From an uncultured Anaerobiospirillum sp. (lineage in GTDB: Bacteria > Pseudomonadota > Gammaproteobacteria > Enterobacterales > Succinivibrionaceae), in contig CALXNA010000016.1 in assembly GCA_944389615.1 (NCBI GenBank), positions 1 through 64,000 on the forward strand: a stretch of DNA of 64,000 bases, given 5' to 3'. A program made the translations under genes and the position numbers. Below the pieces are notes generated by a model that had not been told where the DNA came from, made no database searches, and saw only the letters and a program-made list of their open reading frames with translations. Positions 36,011 to 44,449 of the stretch are shown here, one piece after another. Every line of letters starts with the position of its first letter. Position 1 is the stretch's first letter.

Positions 36011-36122
36011 ATAGCGACCCGGGGTATGGCCAGTTAGTACTGACAGCCGGGGGCTATGTGTCATGACGGCATTCTCGCGCACTGGTAAGTGCTCAAGAAG
36101 GCGCAGCTTACGCGCCTTTTTG
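36011..36122 (+). ncRNA. Candidate small RNA of about 110 nt
   Basis: Between the promoter at 35977-36004 and the terminator at 36098-36122 lies a structured stretch. ATAGC..CCCGG near 36010-36023 pairs with CCGGG..GCTAT near 36045-36056, with an inner CAGT/ACTG stem at the tip. There is no start codon with a ribosome site in it. It is not recognised as 6S, 4.5S, tmRNA or RNase P RNA. The next gene is the WYL regulator, 380 bp on, so it could alternatively be an attenuated leader. Confidence 0.5.
36098..36122 (+). terminator. Terminator of the candidate small RNA
   Basis: GGCGC (36100-36104), loop AGCTTAC, GCGCC (36112-36116), then TTTTT. Confidence 0.7.
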
Positions 36123-36503
36123 CGAGTACTTCCCTGAACCTTGATGTGAGCTGGCCTGCTTTGCCGGGGGAATAAGTCTCAGGGCCCTTTTAGTGCCAGT
36201 AACTTTGCTTGTATGTAGTGCGCGCTTCCGTCGCTCCGGTGATTGGTGACCCTCTCGGTTGACCTGCGCCCGGAGAGCGAATTTTGTGGTGCGCTTGCCT
36301 TGCCGGCAGGCGCGGCAGGGGGCACACCTGCCACAGAACTTATTCAAGTTTGGGCCGCAGGTACGACCTCGGTGAGGCGACGCTGCAGCCGCAGGCTTGC
36401 CCTTTTTGGTTGGCCTTATCGGAGCTAGTGCTCAGATAGGGAAGTGAGCTGCGCCTTCGTCGGCGTAGGCTTACGAGACGGACAAAGTTAGGTTGCGTCA
36501 GCT
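36123..36503. other. Leader region of the WYL regulator
   Basis: No gene is seen in these 381 bp, which should carry the regulator's promoter. BrxR/CapW proteins usually bind an inverted repeat in their own promoter; none was firmly identified by eye. Confidence 0.35.
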
Positions 36504-37499
36504 ATGGTAATGAAAGCAGTTAAGACCACTCCGGCCTTCGATGCGGACGTGGTCGAGGCAAAGACCAATAATAAGTGGAATCAGACTCGACGTCTTGAGT
36601 TTATCGACTTCCGCTTAAACTGCGACGGTAAGATCAATCGTCGTGATTTGGTGGACTTCTTCGGCATTTCGATCCCGCAGGCGTCGCTGGACTTATCGCG
36701 CTATCACCAGATGGTATCCGAAGCCGTGCCGCCACGCGTCAACTTAGCCTATGACCGTCACCTCAAGTACTACGTCAAGACCAGTGACTTCAAGCCACTG
36801 TTCCCAAATCTGTGCTCGCCGCAGAGCTACTTGACCGACCTGCTGTCGTTATGCCGCGGTGAGCTGCCACCAAGCCGCAACTACTTTGGCTTCGTGCCTA
36901 ATGTCGGTGTCGCCACCTTCGTGCCGCCACGGCGCAACATCGACCCTGAGGTCTTGTTCAACCTGTTAGAGTCGATCCGCGGTAAGAAGGCCGTGCACAT
37001 CTCCTATATGTCGGTCTCGAGCAACGGTAACACCGATCACTTGATCGCCCCGCACGGCTTAGCCTTCGATGGCCTGCGTTGGCACGTCCGTGCTTACTGC
37101 TATGACCACCACGCCTTCCGTGACTTCGTGCTCTCGCGTATCCTGCGCTGCGCCGTACCGGAGATCAATGCCCCAAGTGATCGCTTCCCAGATCCTATCG
37201 GCAATGGCTTCCGCGAGGTCGGCACCACCGGTGATGATGACGTCGAGTGGACGGAGCTCATCGATCTGGTTCTGTGCGCTAACCCGGAGCTGCCTGAGCG
37301 CGCCCGCCGTGCCATCGAGCTCGATTACGGCATGGAAGAGAACGGCACCGTAGTTTACACCTGCCGTCGCGCCTTAGTCTTCTATACCTTAAAGTGGCTG
37401 CGTCTGACCAAGGAAGATCAGGCCTTACCGCCTGAGTCGCGTCAGATCATCCTCGACAACGCTGCCGAGGTCTACCGCCGCATGTCCGGTGGCAACTAA
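36504..37499 (+). CDS. WYL-domain transcriptional regulator of the BrxR/CapW type
   Basis: The 331-residue protein has the three-part layout of defence-linked regulators BrxR and CapW. An N-terminal winged HTH ('RRLEFIDFRLNCDGKINRRD' then 'LVDFFGISIPQASLDLSRY') is followed by a WYL domain (about residues 150-215: 'AVHISYMSVSSN', 'IAPHGLAFDGLRWHVRAYCY', 'FRDFVLSRIL') and a C-terminal WCX-type domain. Such dimers repress phage-defence operons (BREX, CBASS) and are thought to respond to nucleic-acid ligands through WYL. No defence operon follows; the next gene is a sugar epimerase 415 bp away. Two ATGs (36504, 36510) are possible and neither has a strong ribosome site. Confidence 0.8.
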   Translation: MVMKAVKTTPAFDADVVEAKTNNKWNQTRRLEFIDFRLNCDGKINRRDLVDFFGISIPQASLDLSRYHQMVSEAVPPRVNLAYDRHLKYYVKTSDFKPLFPNLCSPQSYLTDLLSLCRGELPPSRNYFGFVPNVGVATFVPPRRNIDPEVLFNLLESIRGKKAVHISYMSVSSNGNTDHLIAPHGLAFDGLRWHVRAYCYDHHAFRDFVLSRILRCAVPEINAPSDRFPDPIGNGFREVGTTGDDDVEWTELIDLVLCANPELPERARRAIELDYGMEENGTVVYTCRRALVFYTLKWLRLTKEDQALPPESRQIILDNAAEVYRRMSGGN

Positions 37500-37914
37500 G
37501 CGCGCCCTAACGGCATAGCGCCTGCAGGTCGCATCCAGTGCGCATCCAGTGCGCCTAACTCGGGCGCCGGTTGCGCGCTCCAGCCCCAGTGAACAGTGCT
37601 GCTTACTGGGGCCTAGTGCATCTTAAGGGTGCAGTAAACTGGCGAGGGGAAGCCTTGGAACAGGGGTTGCTAGATATGGCATGACGTATCTATCGCAGGC
37701 TTCGGGTGAGGCATATCGCAAATTTTGCTTAATTTGCTCATCTTGGCGGAAGGGCCACGGTGGGAGATCACGTCCGGGGCTAAGATAGAGCAGCAGGCTG
37801 CGGCCGCCTTGGTCGGTGGCAAGGCTGCGTCTCCAGCTGAGCTGGTCGGTGGCACGAGTCGTCTGCGCTTGTTTGTGGAGAAGGGTGAGCTAGTCTACGC
37901 CTAGGGAGAGAAGC
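37500..37914. other. Intergenic region, nothing supported
   Basis: A repeat CATCCAGTGCG occurs twice near 37535-37555. Otherwise no gene, RNA or terminator is supported in these 415 bp. Confidence 0.35.
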
Positions 37915-38802
37915 ATGCATCTTAGTGGCAAAACCATTAACTTAATGGCAGGTGATTACACGGCAACCATCGTAACGGTGGGCGGCGCGATTGCTGGGGT
38001 CAAGTATCGCGGTCACGACATCACCTTGCCTTTTAACCCCGAGTCGGTGCCCGTAGCTCACCAAGGCAAGATCTTGGCCCCGTGGCCGAACCGTATCACC
38101 GATGGCAAGTACAACTTTGCAGGTCACGACTATCAGCTGGCCTTAAACGACGTCAAGACCATGAGCGCCAGCCACGGCCTCGTCGCATGGAAGGAGTGGG
38201 AGATCACCCGCATGCGTGGTTACAGCGTTGAGCTTGAGACCTACGTTACGCCAACCGAAGGCTATCCTTTTTTGATCAAGATGACCGCGCAGTACGAGCT
38301 CATCGCGGGCATGGGCCTTAAGGTCGACCTTACCGCCGTCAACATCGGCAGCACCGCTGCGCCTTACGGTGTGGGCATGCACCCATATATCACCTGCGAT
38401 GGTGACCTCATCGATAACTGCGAACTCAAGGCGCCGTTTAAGGAGGTCTACACCTTAACCGACCGCATGGTGCCTAACCAGCTCGTAGCGGCAAGCGACT
38501 TGGGCTTTGACTTCACCCAGTCACGCGTCATTGGCGATGCCAAGATCGACCACTGCTTCGTCTCGCCGGACAAGACCCACATCAACACCATCATGCTCGA
38601 GAACAAGAACCTGCAGGTCTACGTCAAGACGAATGCCCCTTACGTCCAGCTCTTCACCGCTGAGAAGCTCGGACGGCGCTGCCTTGCGGTCGAGCCGATG
38701 AGCTGCACCGCCAATGCCTTCAACAACGGTAATGGCCTCATCACCTTAGAAGAGCAGCAATACTACACGCTCTCCTACGTCATCGGCGCCTTGGAGAAGT
38801 AG
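37915..38802 (+). CDS. Aldose 1-epimerase family protein
   Basis: The 295-residue protein has the galactose mutarotase beta-sandwich: 'GGAIAGVKYRGHDITLPF', 'QGKILAPWPNRITDGKYNF' (the substrate-binding Asn-Arg), 'SASHGLVAWKEWE' with a His, 'GVGMHPYITC' with the catalytic His, and 'LQVYVKTNAPYVQLFTAEKL'. The catalytic Glu probably lies in 'RRCLAVEPMSC'. It interconverts alpha and beta anomers of hexoses. GGGAGAG precedes the ATG. It stands alone after the WYL gene. Confidence 0.85.
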   Translation: MHLSGKTINLMAGDYTATIVTVGGAIAGVKYRGHDITLPFNPESVPVAHQGKILAPWPNRITDGKYNFAGHDYQLALNDVKTMSASHGLVAWKEWEITRMRGYSVELETYVTPTEGYPFLIKMTAQYELIAGMGLKVDLTAVNIGSTAAPYGVGMHPYITCDGDLIDNCELKAPFKEVYTLTDRMVPNQLVAASDLGFDFTQSRVIGDAKIDHCFVSPDKTHINTIMLENKNLQVYVKTNAPYVQLFTAEKLGRRCLAVEPMSCTANAFNNGNGLITLEEQQYYTLSYVIGALEK

Positions 38803-39179
38803 GGCAAGCGCGCCTGCGCTCGCCTTCGGAGCCTGCGCTCGCCGCGCCCTGCCAAGGGCGGGCGAGCCATGGTGGAGCGGGATGTACCTGACGATGTTAC
38901 TTTTGGAAGCCAGATCAGACTTTGCCCTTTAGGTTGTAGGACAAGCTAAAGGTAGGGCTGGAGCTAGGGCCTGCGCGCGCAGGGGCGGTAAAGGGCGTAA
39001 ATTGACGCTTGGCGCGCGCAGCCGGGGTACGGCCAGAAAAATTTGCAAAAGATCGTGGCAAAAAAGGAACTTTTGTGCGAAAGTATAGGCATGAAGTGAA
39101 CTGCGTGGCGTAAGCTGTGACGCCTCAGGGTGGGTTTAGGAGCCCATGCTGAGATACGCCAGCTGAAACCTAACAGGGA

Positions 39180-39219
39180 GCTTCTAGGTGGAAGCAAGTG
39201 CCGGGCTTGGGCTTCTTTT
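39180..39219 (+). promoter_or_regulatory. Mutually exclusive hairpins ending in a T run (attenuator-like)
   Basis: GAAGC at 39191-39195 can pair with GCTTC at 39180-39184 (loop TAGGTG) or with GCTTC at 39211-39215, which is followed by TTTT. The second pairing looks like a terminator, the first would prevent it. The sequence before it (39130-39160) has a GGGTG...GCTGAGAT word. Confidence 0.4.
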
Positions 39220-39249
39220 GAGCTTAAGTTCGGTGTGCGCTTTTGCCGA

Positions 39250-39565
39250 TTTCAATAAAGCCTCTTTTATGGCCCAAGGTCTTGTCCTAACAAGGTCTTG
39301 TCAGCCAACCGCTGGGCTAGAGTGCAACGCGGGCAGTGATTGGTATGTGCGTAAGCCAGTTGCTGTAGTGCAAACGAAGTCGGAGCTCTAACTGGCGGGT
39401 CTTGTCAGGTACATGCGCCACAACTAAGACCGAGTGCATCGGTACATGGTGTGGTGTGAAGGCAGAGCATTCGTGGCATTCTGCTTCCAATGGTACTGAG
39501 GAGTGTAAGGGTCATGCTTGGTGCAGAGTCTTTGCATAGTCCTGACAAGACAGGGGGCTTTATCG
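39250..39565. repeat. Imperfect inverted repeat pair about 300 bp apart
   Basis: TTTCAATAAAGCC at 39250-39262 matches the reverse complement of GGCTTTATCGAAA at 39553-39565 at 12 of 13 positions, and CTTGTC / GACAAG words lie inside both ends. The arrangement suggests a small non-coding mobile element or its remains. Confidence 0.45.
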
Positions 39566-39669
39566 AAACGCTGCCGCAGGACAGCTGCTTTTGCCCTCAG
39601 CCTCAGGGCATAAACAACTAAGGAGCCCATCACAACCGAACTTCCCACCGTAACCTTCCCCTTCCATCC

Positions 39670-39690
39670 AAGAGCTGACGCTCTTTTTTA
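39670..39690 (+). terminator. Rho-independent terminator
   Basis: AAGAGC, loop TGAC, GCTCTT, then TTTTA. No gene on the plus strand ends nearby, so it may terminate an unannotated RNA. Confidence 0.6.
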
Positions 39691-40035
39691 TGTCTGTATG
39701 TTGTATCTAGGGAGCAAAGAGCTGAACCTATGCGCAAGCCTTGGCCCTCGCGGTAGTGCGGGGAGGTGAGCTGCGTAGTAGGGCAGGGGGTGATGGATCT
39801 CTGAGCAGAAGGTCAGACTTAGCTCCGCAGAGAGCGGGCTGTTTTCGTGGGGAATTAGGTACCCTCGACACCTCCGTCCTAGAAGCGCCGAGGGAGCCAA
39901 GTGGTGTGCAAGCTGGCTCTTGCAGACCCAGACCAAGCGCGGCCGCTTGGTTGCGCGTGATGATGCCCTCAGCGGGGCATCGGTGATGGCAGCTCAAGCC
40001 ATCAAGACAAGTCGCTTGGTAAGCACCAGACTAAA

Positions 40036-40095
40036 GGGGCGGAGCCTAGATGGGCTGAGCCTAAATGGGCGGAGCCTAGAGGGGCTGAGCCTTGG
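40036..40095 (+). repeat. 15-bp tandem repeat, four units
   Basis: Units GGGGCGGAGCCTAGA, TGGGCTGAGCCTAAA, TGGGCGGAGCCTAGA and GGGGCTGAGCCTTGG lie end to end. In one frame they read as five-residue repeats (GRSLD, GLSLN, GRSLE, GLSLG). Confidence 0.75.
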
Positions 40096-41572
40096 CTTTA
40101 GTCAGAGCGTGCCTGCTTGAGCAGGTAGCGGCTCTCTACCTTAGGCCGAGCGCGGGCGATCGATGCCCCGGCGCGGCGGCCTTGCACGACGTCTGAGTTC
40201 CAGCAGACGTAAGCTCAAGTGGACAAGTGGTGTGGCGCAAGGTGCTGCCTCTGACTTCAGAGGGCTTTGGGCTTTGGCCAAGTGAGCAAGGTAGTGTTGC
40301 TTATGATCCAAGCTGGGCGCACATCCTCAAACAGAGCGTCATCTCAGGCGGCTGGGGTGGCACACGGCAGTAAACTCCCTCAGCTTTAAGCCCTGCCTGC
40401 TATAACCTAAGAGCAAGGCAGCACCAAAGCTGTCTCGGCGGCGTCCCAGCTGCGACAAGGGGACGGGGCCGAAGGGAGGGCTCTTGAGCACTACCGCACG
40501 GTGTCATTACAGCACCTTGGTAGGTAAAGATACCTTCCTGAGCTCGGAGGCCGTTTCTTACGCCTTGGTGACCGCTTAGACACCGTGCTGCTTGAGCCGA
40601 GCTTAGGATCAAGAACTCAAGCAGGGATACGGCAAGCACCGTCTAAGTTAAGTCAGGCTCCAAGGTTTGGATCAGGCGTTCCTGAGCCCTGCTAGCTATC
40701 ACAAAAGCCTCAATAAGTGATTGGCACCAAGAGGTTGTGAACCTAGAACCGAAGGTGAGCGCAACCGCGCTTGCTTAAGGCACGGCGACCTTCGGTGGAT
40801 GCACCCACTAAACGGCGGGGGCGCGCCCCTTACCCCTTGGTACGGTCAAAGACACAGGTGGGGAAGGTCACGCCGAGCGCCCAAGGCGCCGGGCCGTTTA
40901 GTGTCATGCGGTGGTTTCATGCCGCCCGTGAGGATGAGCGCAGGTCTGAGGCTGCCACTTTAGTTAAGGCTTGGTGCGTGAGGCCAAGTCGCTCCCTTAG
41001 GAAGGGGAGCTAAAGCGCAGCGCTAAGCTGCCGCCCATCAGCACCTAGGTGCACACCAAGGTGTACCACTGGTGCTACCACGACTCGGGCCTGCCGCCTG
41101 ACACCACAGAAGGCAGACTCGACTCACGAGTGGGGCGCGGAGCGCTGCTGACCTTGTGCTCGGGCAGCGGCGGGCGCGCCATTTTGGGATTTAAGTTACT
41201 CTTATGGACTGACTGCGTCGGCGAAAGTTTCCGCAGTTGTGGAAAAATTTTGGTGAATCGTGAAATTTTTTGCAACGCAGATCACGTTTTCAACGTAAGA
41301 GTCCCGGCCGCAAGCCGCGCACACGGGCGCGCAGCGCCTGCGACCAAGGCGATATCTGCGGCCTTTCTGGCATTTCTTAGGCCAAACTTAGGGGCGGCGC
41401 TAAGTTTGGGCTAAGCGCAGGCTAAGAAAGTCCTAAGCTAGCGCTAAGTTAGCTGTGCCATGGTGAAAGCTTAGGCCTGCGCCTTCCGGCGCAGCTGCGG
41501 GCTTTGGCACATTCTGTGCTTTTGTTGGCACTAGGTATTCTTAGGGTACCTGAGGATGTAGGAGACAACAGT

Positions 41573-42016
41573 ATGTCCAGCTCTCTTGTCAGCAATGTTG
41601 GCCCGTCGGAGTCGCAAGACTCGTGGTGGGACAAAGCTAACACCATCGACAAGTTAGCCGCTAACTCCTTACCCGATCCCTTGCTACCTGCACGTCCTAA
41701 AGAGACGTCATTTAGTGAGAGCCTTGAGAACATCTTGGCGCGCTCTGATGCCATCGTTAACAACGAAGGCCTCAACATCGCCCAAGCTGCACCAACCACG
41801 GTAACGGGTGAAGCGGTAACGTTCGAGGAGCTCATTAACTCAGAGAACGAGCAAATTCGCGAGTTTGCGGTCTTAGACCAGCAGCCGCTGTCGCCGGACT
41901 GGATCTGCGTCAAGAACGCTCACCCAGTTACGCCGAGCAACTTCAAAGCGATCACCGGCCTGTCCGATGGCCTGATGCTCTCGCAGCGTTTTGCCAACGC
42001 CATCTACTCGCAGTAG
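41573..42016 (+). CDS. Hypothetical protein of 147 residues
   Basis: The product is soluble and mostly helical, with a Ser-rich start ('MSSSLVSNVGPSESQDSWWD'), a Pro-rich linker ('LPDPLLPARPKE'), a middle helix ('SFSESLENILARSDAI') and 'NFKAITGLSDGLMLSQRFANAIYSQ'-like end. I do not recognise it. TAGGAGA lies eight bases before the ATG at 41573, codon use matches neighbouring genes, and a terminator follows at 42194-42226, so it is probably a real single-gene unit. Confidence 0.65.
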   Translation: MSSSLVSNVGPSESQDSWWDKANTIDKLAANSLPDPLLPARPKETSFSESLENILARSDAIVNNEGLNIAQAAPTTVTGEAVTFEELINSENEQIREFAVLDQQPLSPDWICVKNAHPVTPSNFKAITGLSDGLMLSQRFANAIYSQ

Positions 42017-42193
42017 CCTGCGCGCCGTGCGCAGCATCTGCGCTTCAGGCGCCGAGCAGGCTCAGCCCGCGCTCCATAGTGAGCGCGGCGGCAAGAACTG
42101 CCGTGGACAAGGATGGCGAACGGGCGCCGGGCCGGTGCGCCGCTTCTTTGAGTGCGAGCGCCCATGCAACTTTTGCCGGTGCGCCGCTGGGTT

Positions 42194-42226
42194 CAAAAAA
42201 GTAACGCAGCGCGGTGCGCTTTTTTG
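42194..42226 (+). terminator. Terminator after the 147-residue gene
   Basis: AGCGC (42208-42212), loop GGT, GCGCT, then TTTTT, with AAAAAA upstream that can extend the stem. It lies 180 bp after the stop, in a 334-bp gap that otherwise shows nothing. Confidence 0.6.
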
Positions 42227-42350
42227 TGGACTAAATGATGATCCATCTTCCCAAGTTTGGGGCGGCTAAATTTGGCTCAGGGGGTGCGCAGGGCGTGGGG
42301 CTAAGGTAAGATGCTGCAGGATCTTTGTTTTGCATCAGTAAGGAGCGACT

Positions 42351-42998
42351 ATGGACTTTGAGCAACTGCTTGAGCAACGCTATACCACCAAGCACTACGA
42401 CAGCACCCGCAAGGTGCCGGATGAGACCGTCACCAAGATCTTAGAGTGTGTCCGCTTGACCCCGACCTCGGTCAACGCGCAGCCGTACCACTTCTACGTC
42501 TTAACCGGTGCCGCTAAGGACAGCCTGCGCCCGGCCATCATGGACTTTAACCTCCAGCGCTATGACGGCGCTTCGCACGCTATTGTCATCACCAGCCAAA
42601 CCGCCATCAACGAAGAGCATTTGGCTAAGGTGCTTGCCGCCGAAGAGCAAGCCGGTCGTCTGCCGACTGAGGACATCAAGGCTGCCCAAGATAAGTCGCG
42701 CCATTACTTCTGCAATCTGCACGTCACCAAGGGTGACTTCACCACTTGGACGGGCAAGCAGGCTTACAGTGCCTTTGCTACCTTGGTCTACGCCGCTGCA
42801 AGCTATGGCGTCGACTCGACGGCCTTAGAGGGGATTGAGTTTGACCAAGTCGACTCCATCATGAAGCTTGCTGACAAGCACGAGACCTGCGCCTTGATTG
42901 TGGTCTTAGGCTATCGCGCCGCAGACGACTCCAACCAGCTCAACAAGCGCCCGAAGTCGCGTCTTGCCTTAGCTGACCTCGTCACCTACCTCAACTAA
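42351..42998 (+). CDS. NfsB-like FMN nitroreductase
   Basis: The 215-residue protein matches oxygen-insensitive nitroreductases of the NfsB type: 'LEQRYTTKHYDSTRKVPDET' (FMN phosphate-binding Arg and Thr/Lys), 'LECVRLTPTSVNAQPYHFYV' and 'ATLVYAAASYGVDSTALEGIE'. Its E. coli homolog has 217 residues. It reduces nitroaromatics and quinones with NAD(P)H. AAGGAG lies six bases before the ATG. Confidence 0.88.
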   Translation: MDFEQLLEQRYTTKHYDSTRKVPDETVTKILECVRLTPTSVNAQPYHFYVLTGAAKDSLRPAIMDFNLQRYDGASHAIVITSQTAINEEHLAKVLAAEEQAGRLPTEDIKAAQDKSRHYFCNLHVTKGDFTTWTGKQAYSAFATLVYAAASYGVDSTALEGIEFDQVDSIMKLADKHETCALIVVLGYRAADDSNQLNKRPKSRLALADLVTYLN

Positions 42999-43123
42999 GG
43001 CACTACCCGCCGCAGAGCAGCCTGCGGCGCCTGTGCCGCTTGTGCGCGCTGTCTGCGCGGCACCTGTGCGGCACCTGCGCGGTATCGCCGTGGGGCGGCT
43101 GTGTTGGGGGCGGGCGCTTGCGC

Positions 43124-43129
43124 TATAAT
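43124..43129 (+). promoter_or_regulatory. -10 box (TATAAT) ahead of yciO
   Basis: A perfect TATAAT lies 72 bp ahead of yciO; TTGGGG at 43104-43109 is only 14 bases upstream, so the -35 element is uncertain. Confidence 0.45.
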
Positions 43130-43200
43130 TTTCCCGGCGCTGGGGCGATCCGCGCCGGTTTTTGTTTGGTTAGGAGCTGTGCTCAAGGGGAAGTTTTGGC

Positions 43201-43824
43201 ATGTCGGCCGAGTTTTTATCCATTCATCCCGATAACCCGCAACCGCGCTTCATCAAGATGGCGTGCAACATCCTGCGTGACGGCGGGGTGGCGGTAGTTC
43301 CCACTGATTCGTCCTATGCGCTGTGCTGCATGATGGAGAAGAAGGATGCCATGGAACGCATTGCCCGGATTCGTCAGATCAGCAAGCGCCACAACTTCAC
43401 CTTGATCTGTCGCGACTTGTCGGAGCTGTCGACCTACGCGCGCGTCGAAAACAGCTTTTTCCGGCTTATCAAGAACAATACGCCGGGCCCTTACACCTTC
43501 ATCTTGCCTGCGACCAAGGACGTACCGCGCCGCGTCATGAACGAGAAGCGCCGCACCATCGGCATCCGCGTGCCGCAGTGCAATATCACCGAAGCCCTGC
43601 TCGAGGAGCTCAATGAGCCCCTGATGAGCTGCTCCTTGATCTTGCCGGGCGAAGAGCTCGCCGAGTCCGACCCGGTTGAGATCAACCACAAGATCGGCTC
43701 GATTGTCGACGTCATCATCGACGGCGGCGTGCTGCACCCGCAGGCGACCACCGTGATCCGTTTTGAGGACGGCGCGCCGATTGTGCGCCGCGTTGGCATC
43801 GGCGATCCCACCCCGTTTGAATAG
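43201..43824 (+). CDS. yciO: YciO-type Sua5/YrdC/TsaC-family protein
   Basis: The 207-residue protein has the YrdC fold: 'DGGVAVVPTDSSYALCCM' near residue 30, 'RHNFTLICRDLSELSTYA', 'NNTPGPYTFILPAT' and 'RRTIGIRVPQCNITEALL', then 'PLMSCSLILPGEE'. TsaC makes the threonylcarbamoyl-AMP used for tRNA t6A37; YciO is a paralog whose role is less clear. The length and the PTDSSYAL wording fit YciO better than TsaC. AAGGGGAAG lies about ten bases before the ATG. Confidence 0.82.
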   Translation: MSAEFLSIHPDNPQPRFIKMACNILRDGGVAVVPTDSSYALCCMMEKKDAMERIARIRQISKRHNFTLICRDLSELSTYARVENSFFRLIKNNTPGPYTFILPATKDVPRRVMNEKRRTIGIRVPQCNITEALLEELNEPLMSCSLILPGEELAESDPVEINHKIGSIVDVIIDGGVLHPQATTVIRFEDGAPIVRRVGIGDPTPFE

Positions 43825-44048
43825 CTTGCAGCAGCTCAGCTTGCAGCATAGGACGCGGCCATCAGGCCGCGTTCCTGCTTCCGGAGCGTGTATCGGCTGC
43901 GGATGGCTCCGGCTGCGGGGGCGTGCCATCCAGTGGTGCGCGCGGGGGCTGAGAGCGCAATCATGGTGCGCTCTGCGCTGCCATGAACCAATCTTTTCGT
44001 TGTTTGTGAACGAAATCACAAAGATCTGGATTGCTGGCCTAGTGCCCT
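43825..44048. other. Intergenic region after yciO
   Basis: GGACGCGGCCATCAGGCCGCG near 43850-43873 can form a GCGGCC...GGCCGC hairpin without a T run and may help end yciO transcription. No gene is seen. Confidence 0.4.
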
Positions 44049-44076
44049 TTCAACTACTTTGCTGAAATTGCATAAT
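44049..44076 (+). promoter_or_regulatory. Candidate promoter of a structured RNA
   Basis: TTCAAC (44049-44054) and CATAAT (44071-44076) are 16 bases apart. The -35 box is a modest match. Confidence 0.4.
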
Positions 44077-44082
44077 GCACGC

Positions 44083-44309
44083 AAGAAAAGCAAAGTGAGG
44101 TGCAGACTTGTTCAAGCTCAGCTGCGCTGGGTTTTTGTGCCACCACTTACCGACAGGAACTGAGAGGTGCCTCTCAGGCGGTCTCGGCTTTTCCTCGAGC
44201 ATCACCAGCCCTCGTTTGCCGGGAGGTCAGGGGTGCTTGAGTTTCCAATCAGTCAGTTAGTATGTTGCAGCACCTTCAAAGCCGAGTGGTTTTGAAGGTG
44301 CTCTTTTTT
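44083..44309 (+). ncRNA. Candidate structured RNA of about 225 nt
   Basis: The region between two convergent genes holds a perfect hairpin CTGAGAGG-TG-CCTCTCAG (44160-44177), a longer imperfect stem joining CTCGAGCATCACC (near 44194) to GGGGTGCTTGAG (near 44230), and a strong terminator at 44268-44309. A promoter-like pair lies just before it. No start codon with a ribosome site is found. It does not match the conserved cores of 6S, tmRNA, 4.5S or RNase P RNA that I know. Confidence 0.5.
44268..44309 (+). terminator. Strong terminator of the candidate RNA
   Basis: AGCACCTTCAAA pairs with TTTGAAGGTGCT around GCCGAGTGGT, followed by CTTTTTT. Confidence 0.85.
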
Positions 44310-44449
44310 GGGCGCAGCTAACTTGATGCAGCGCACTTGCGGCGCAGCTCTGCGCGGGTAAAGCTCTCTGCGGGTAAAGCTCCCGGCGGGGCGCCTCAAG
44401 ACAACACACCCTAAGCGCGCTTGGGTGTGGTAGGGAAGTCAGGCGGCCG

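Larger units (their letters stand above)
38803..41572. other. 2.8-kb accessory stretch with repeats, hairpins and decayed coding material
   Basis: No intact gene is supported across this region. It contains alternative hairpins at 39180-39219, an inverted repeat pair (39250-39262 and 39553-39565), a terminator at 39670-39690, a 15-bp in-frame repeat (40036-40095) and a stretch near 40770-40990 that weakly recalls an IS66-type transposase. Frames are short and broken, as expected for decayed mobile DNA. Confidence 0.45.

Noticed and set aside
39130..39190. TPP-riboswitch-like words (GGGTG ... GCTGAGAT ... ACCT)
   Set aside because: The conserved CTGGATAATGCCAGCG core is absent and no thiamine gene follows.
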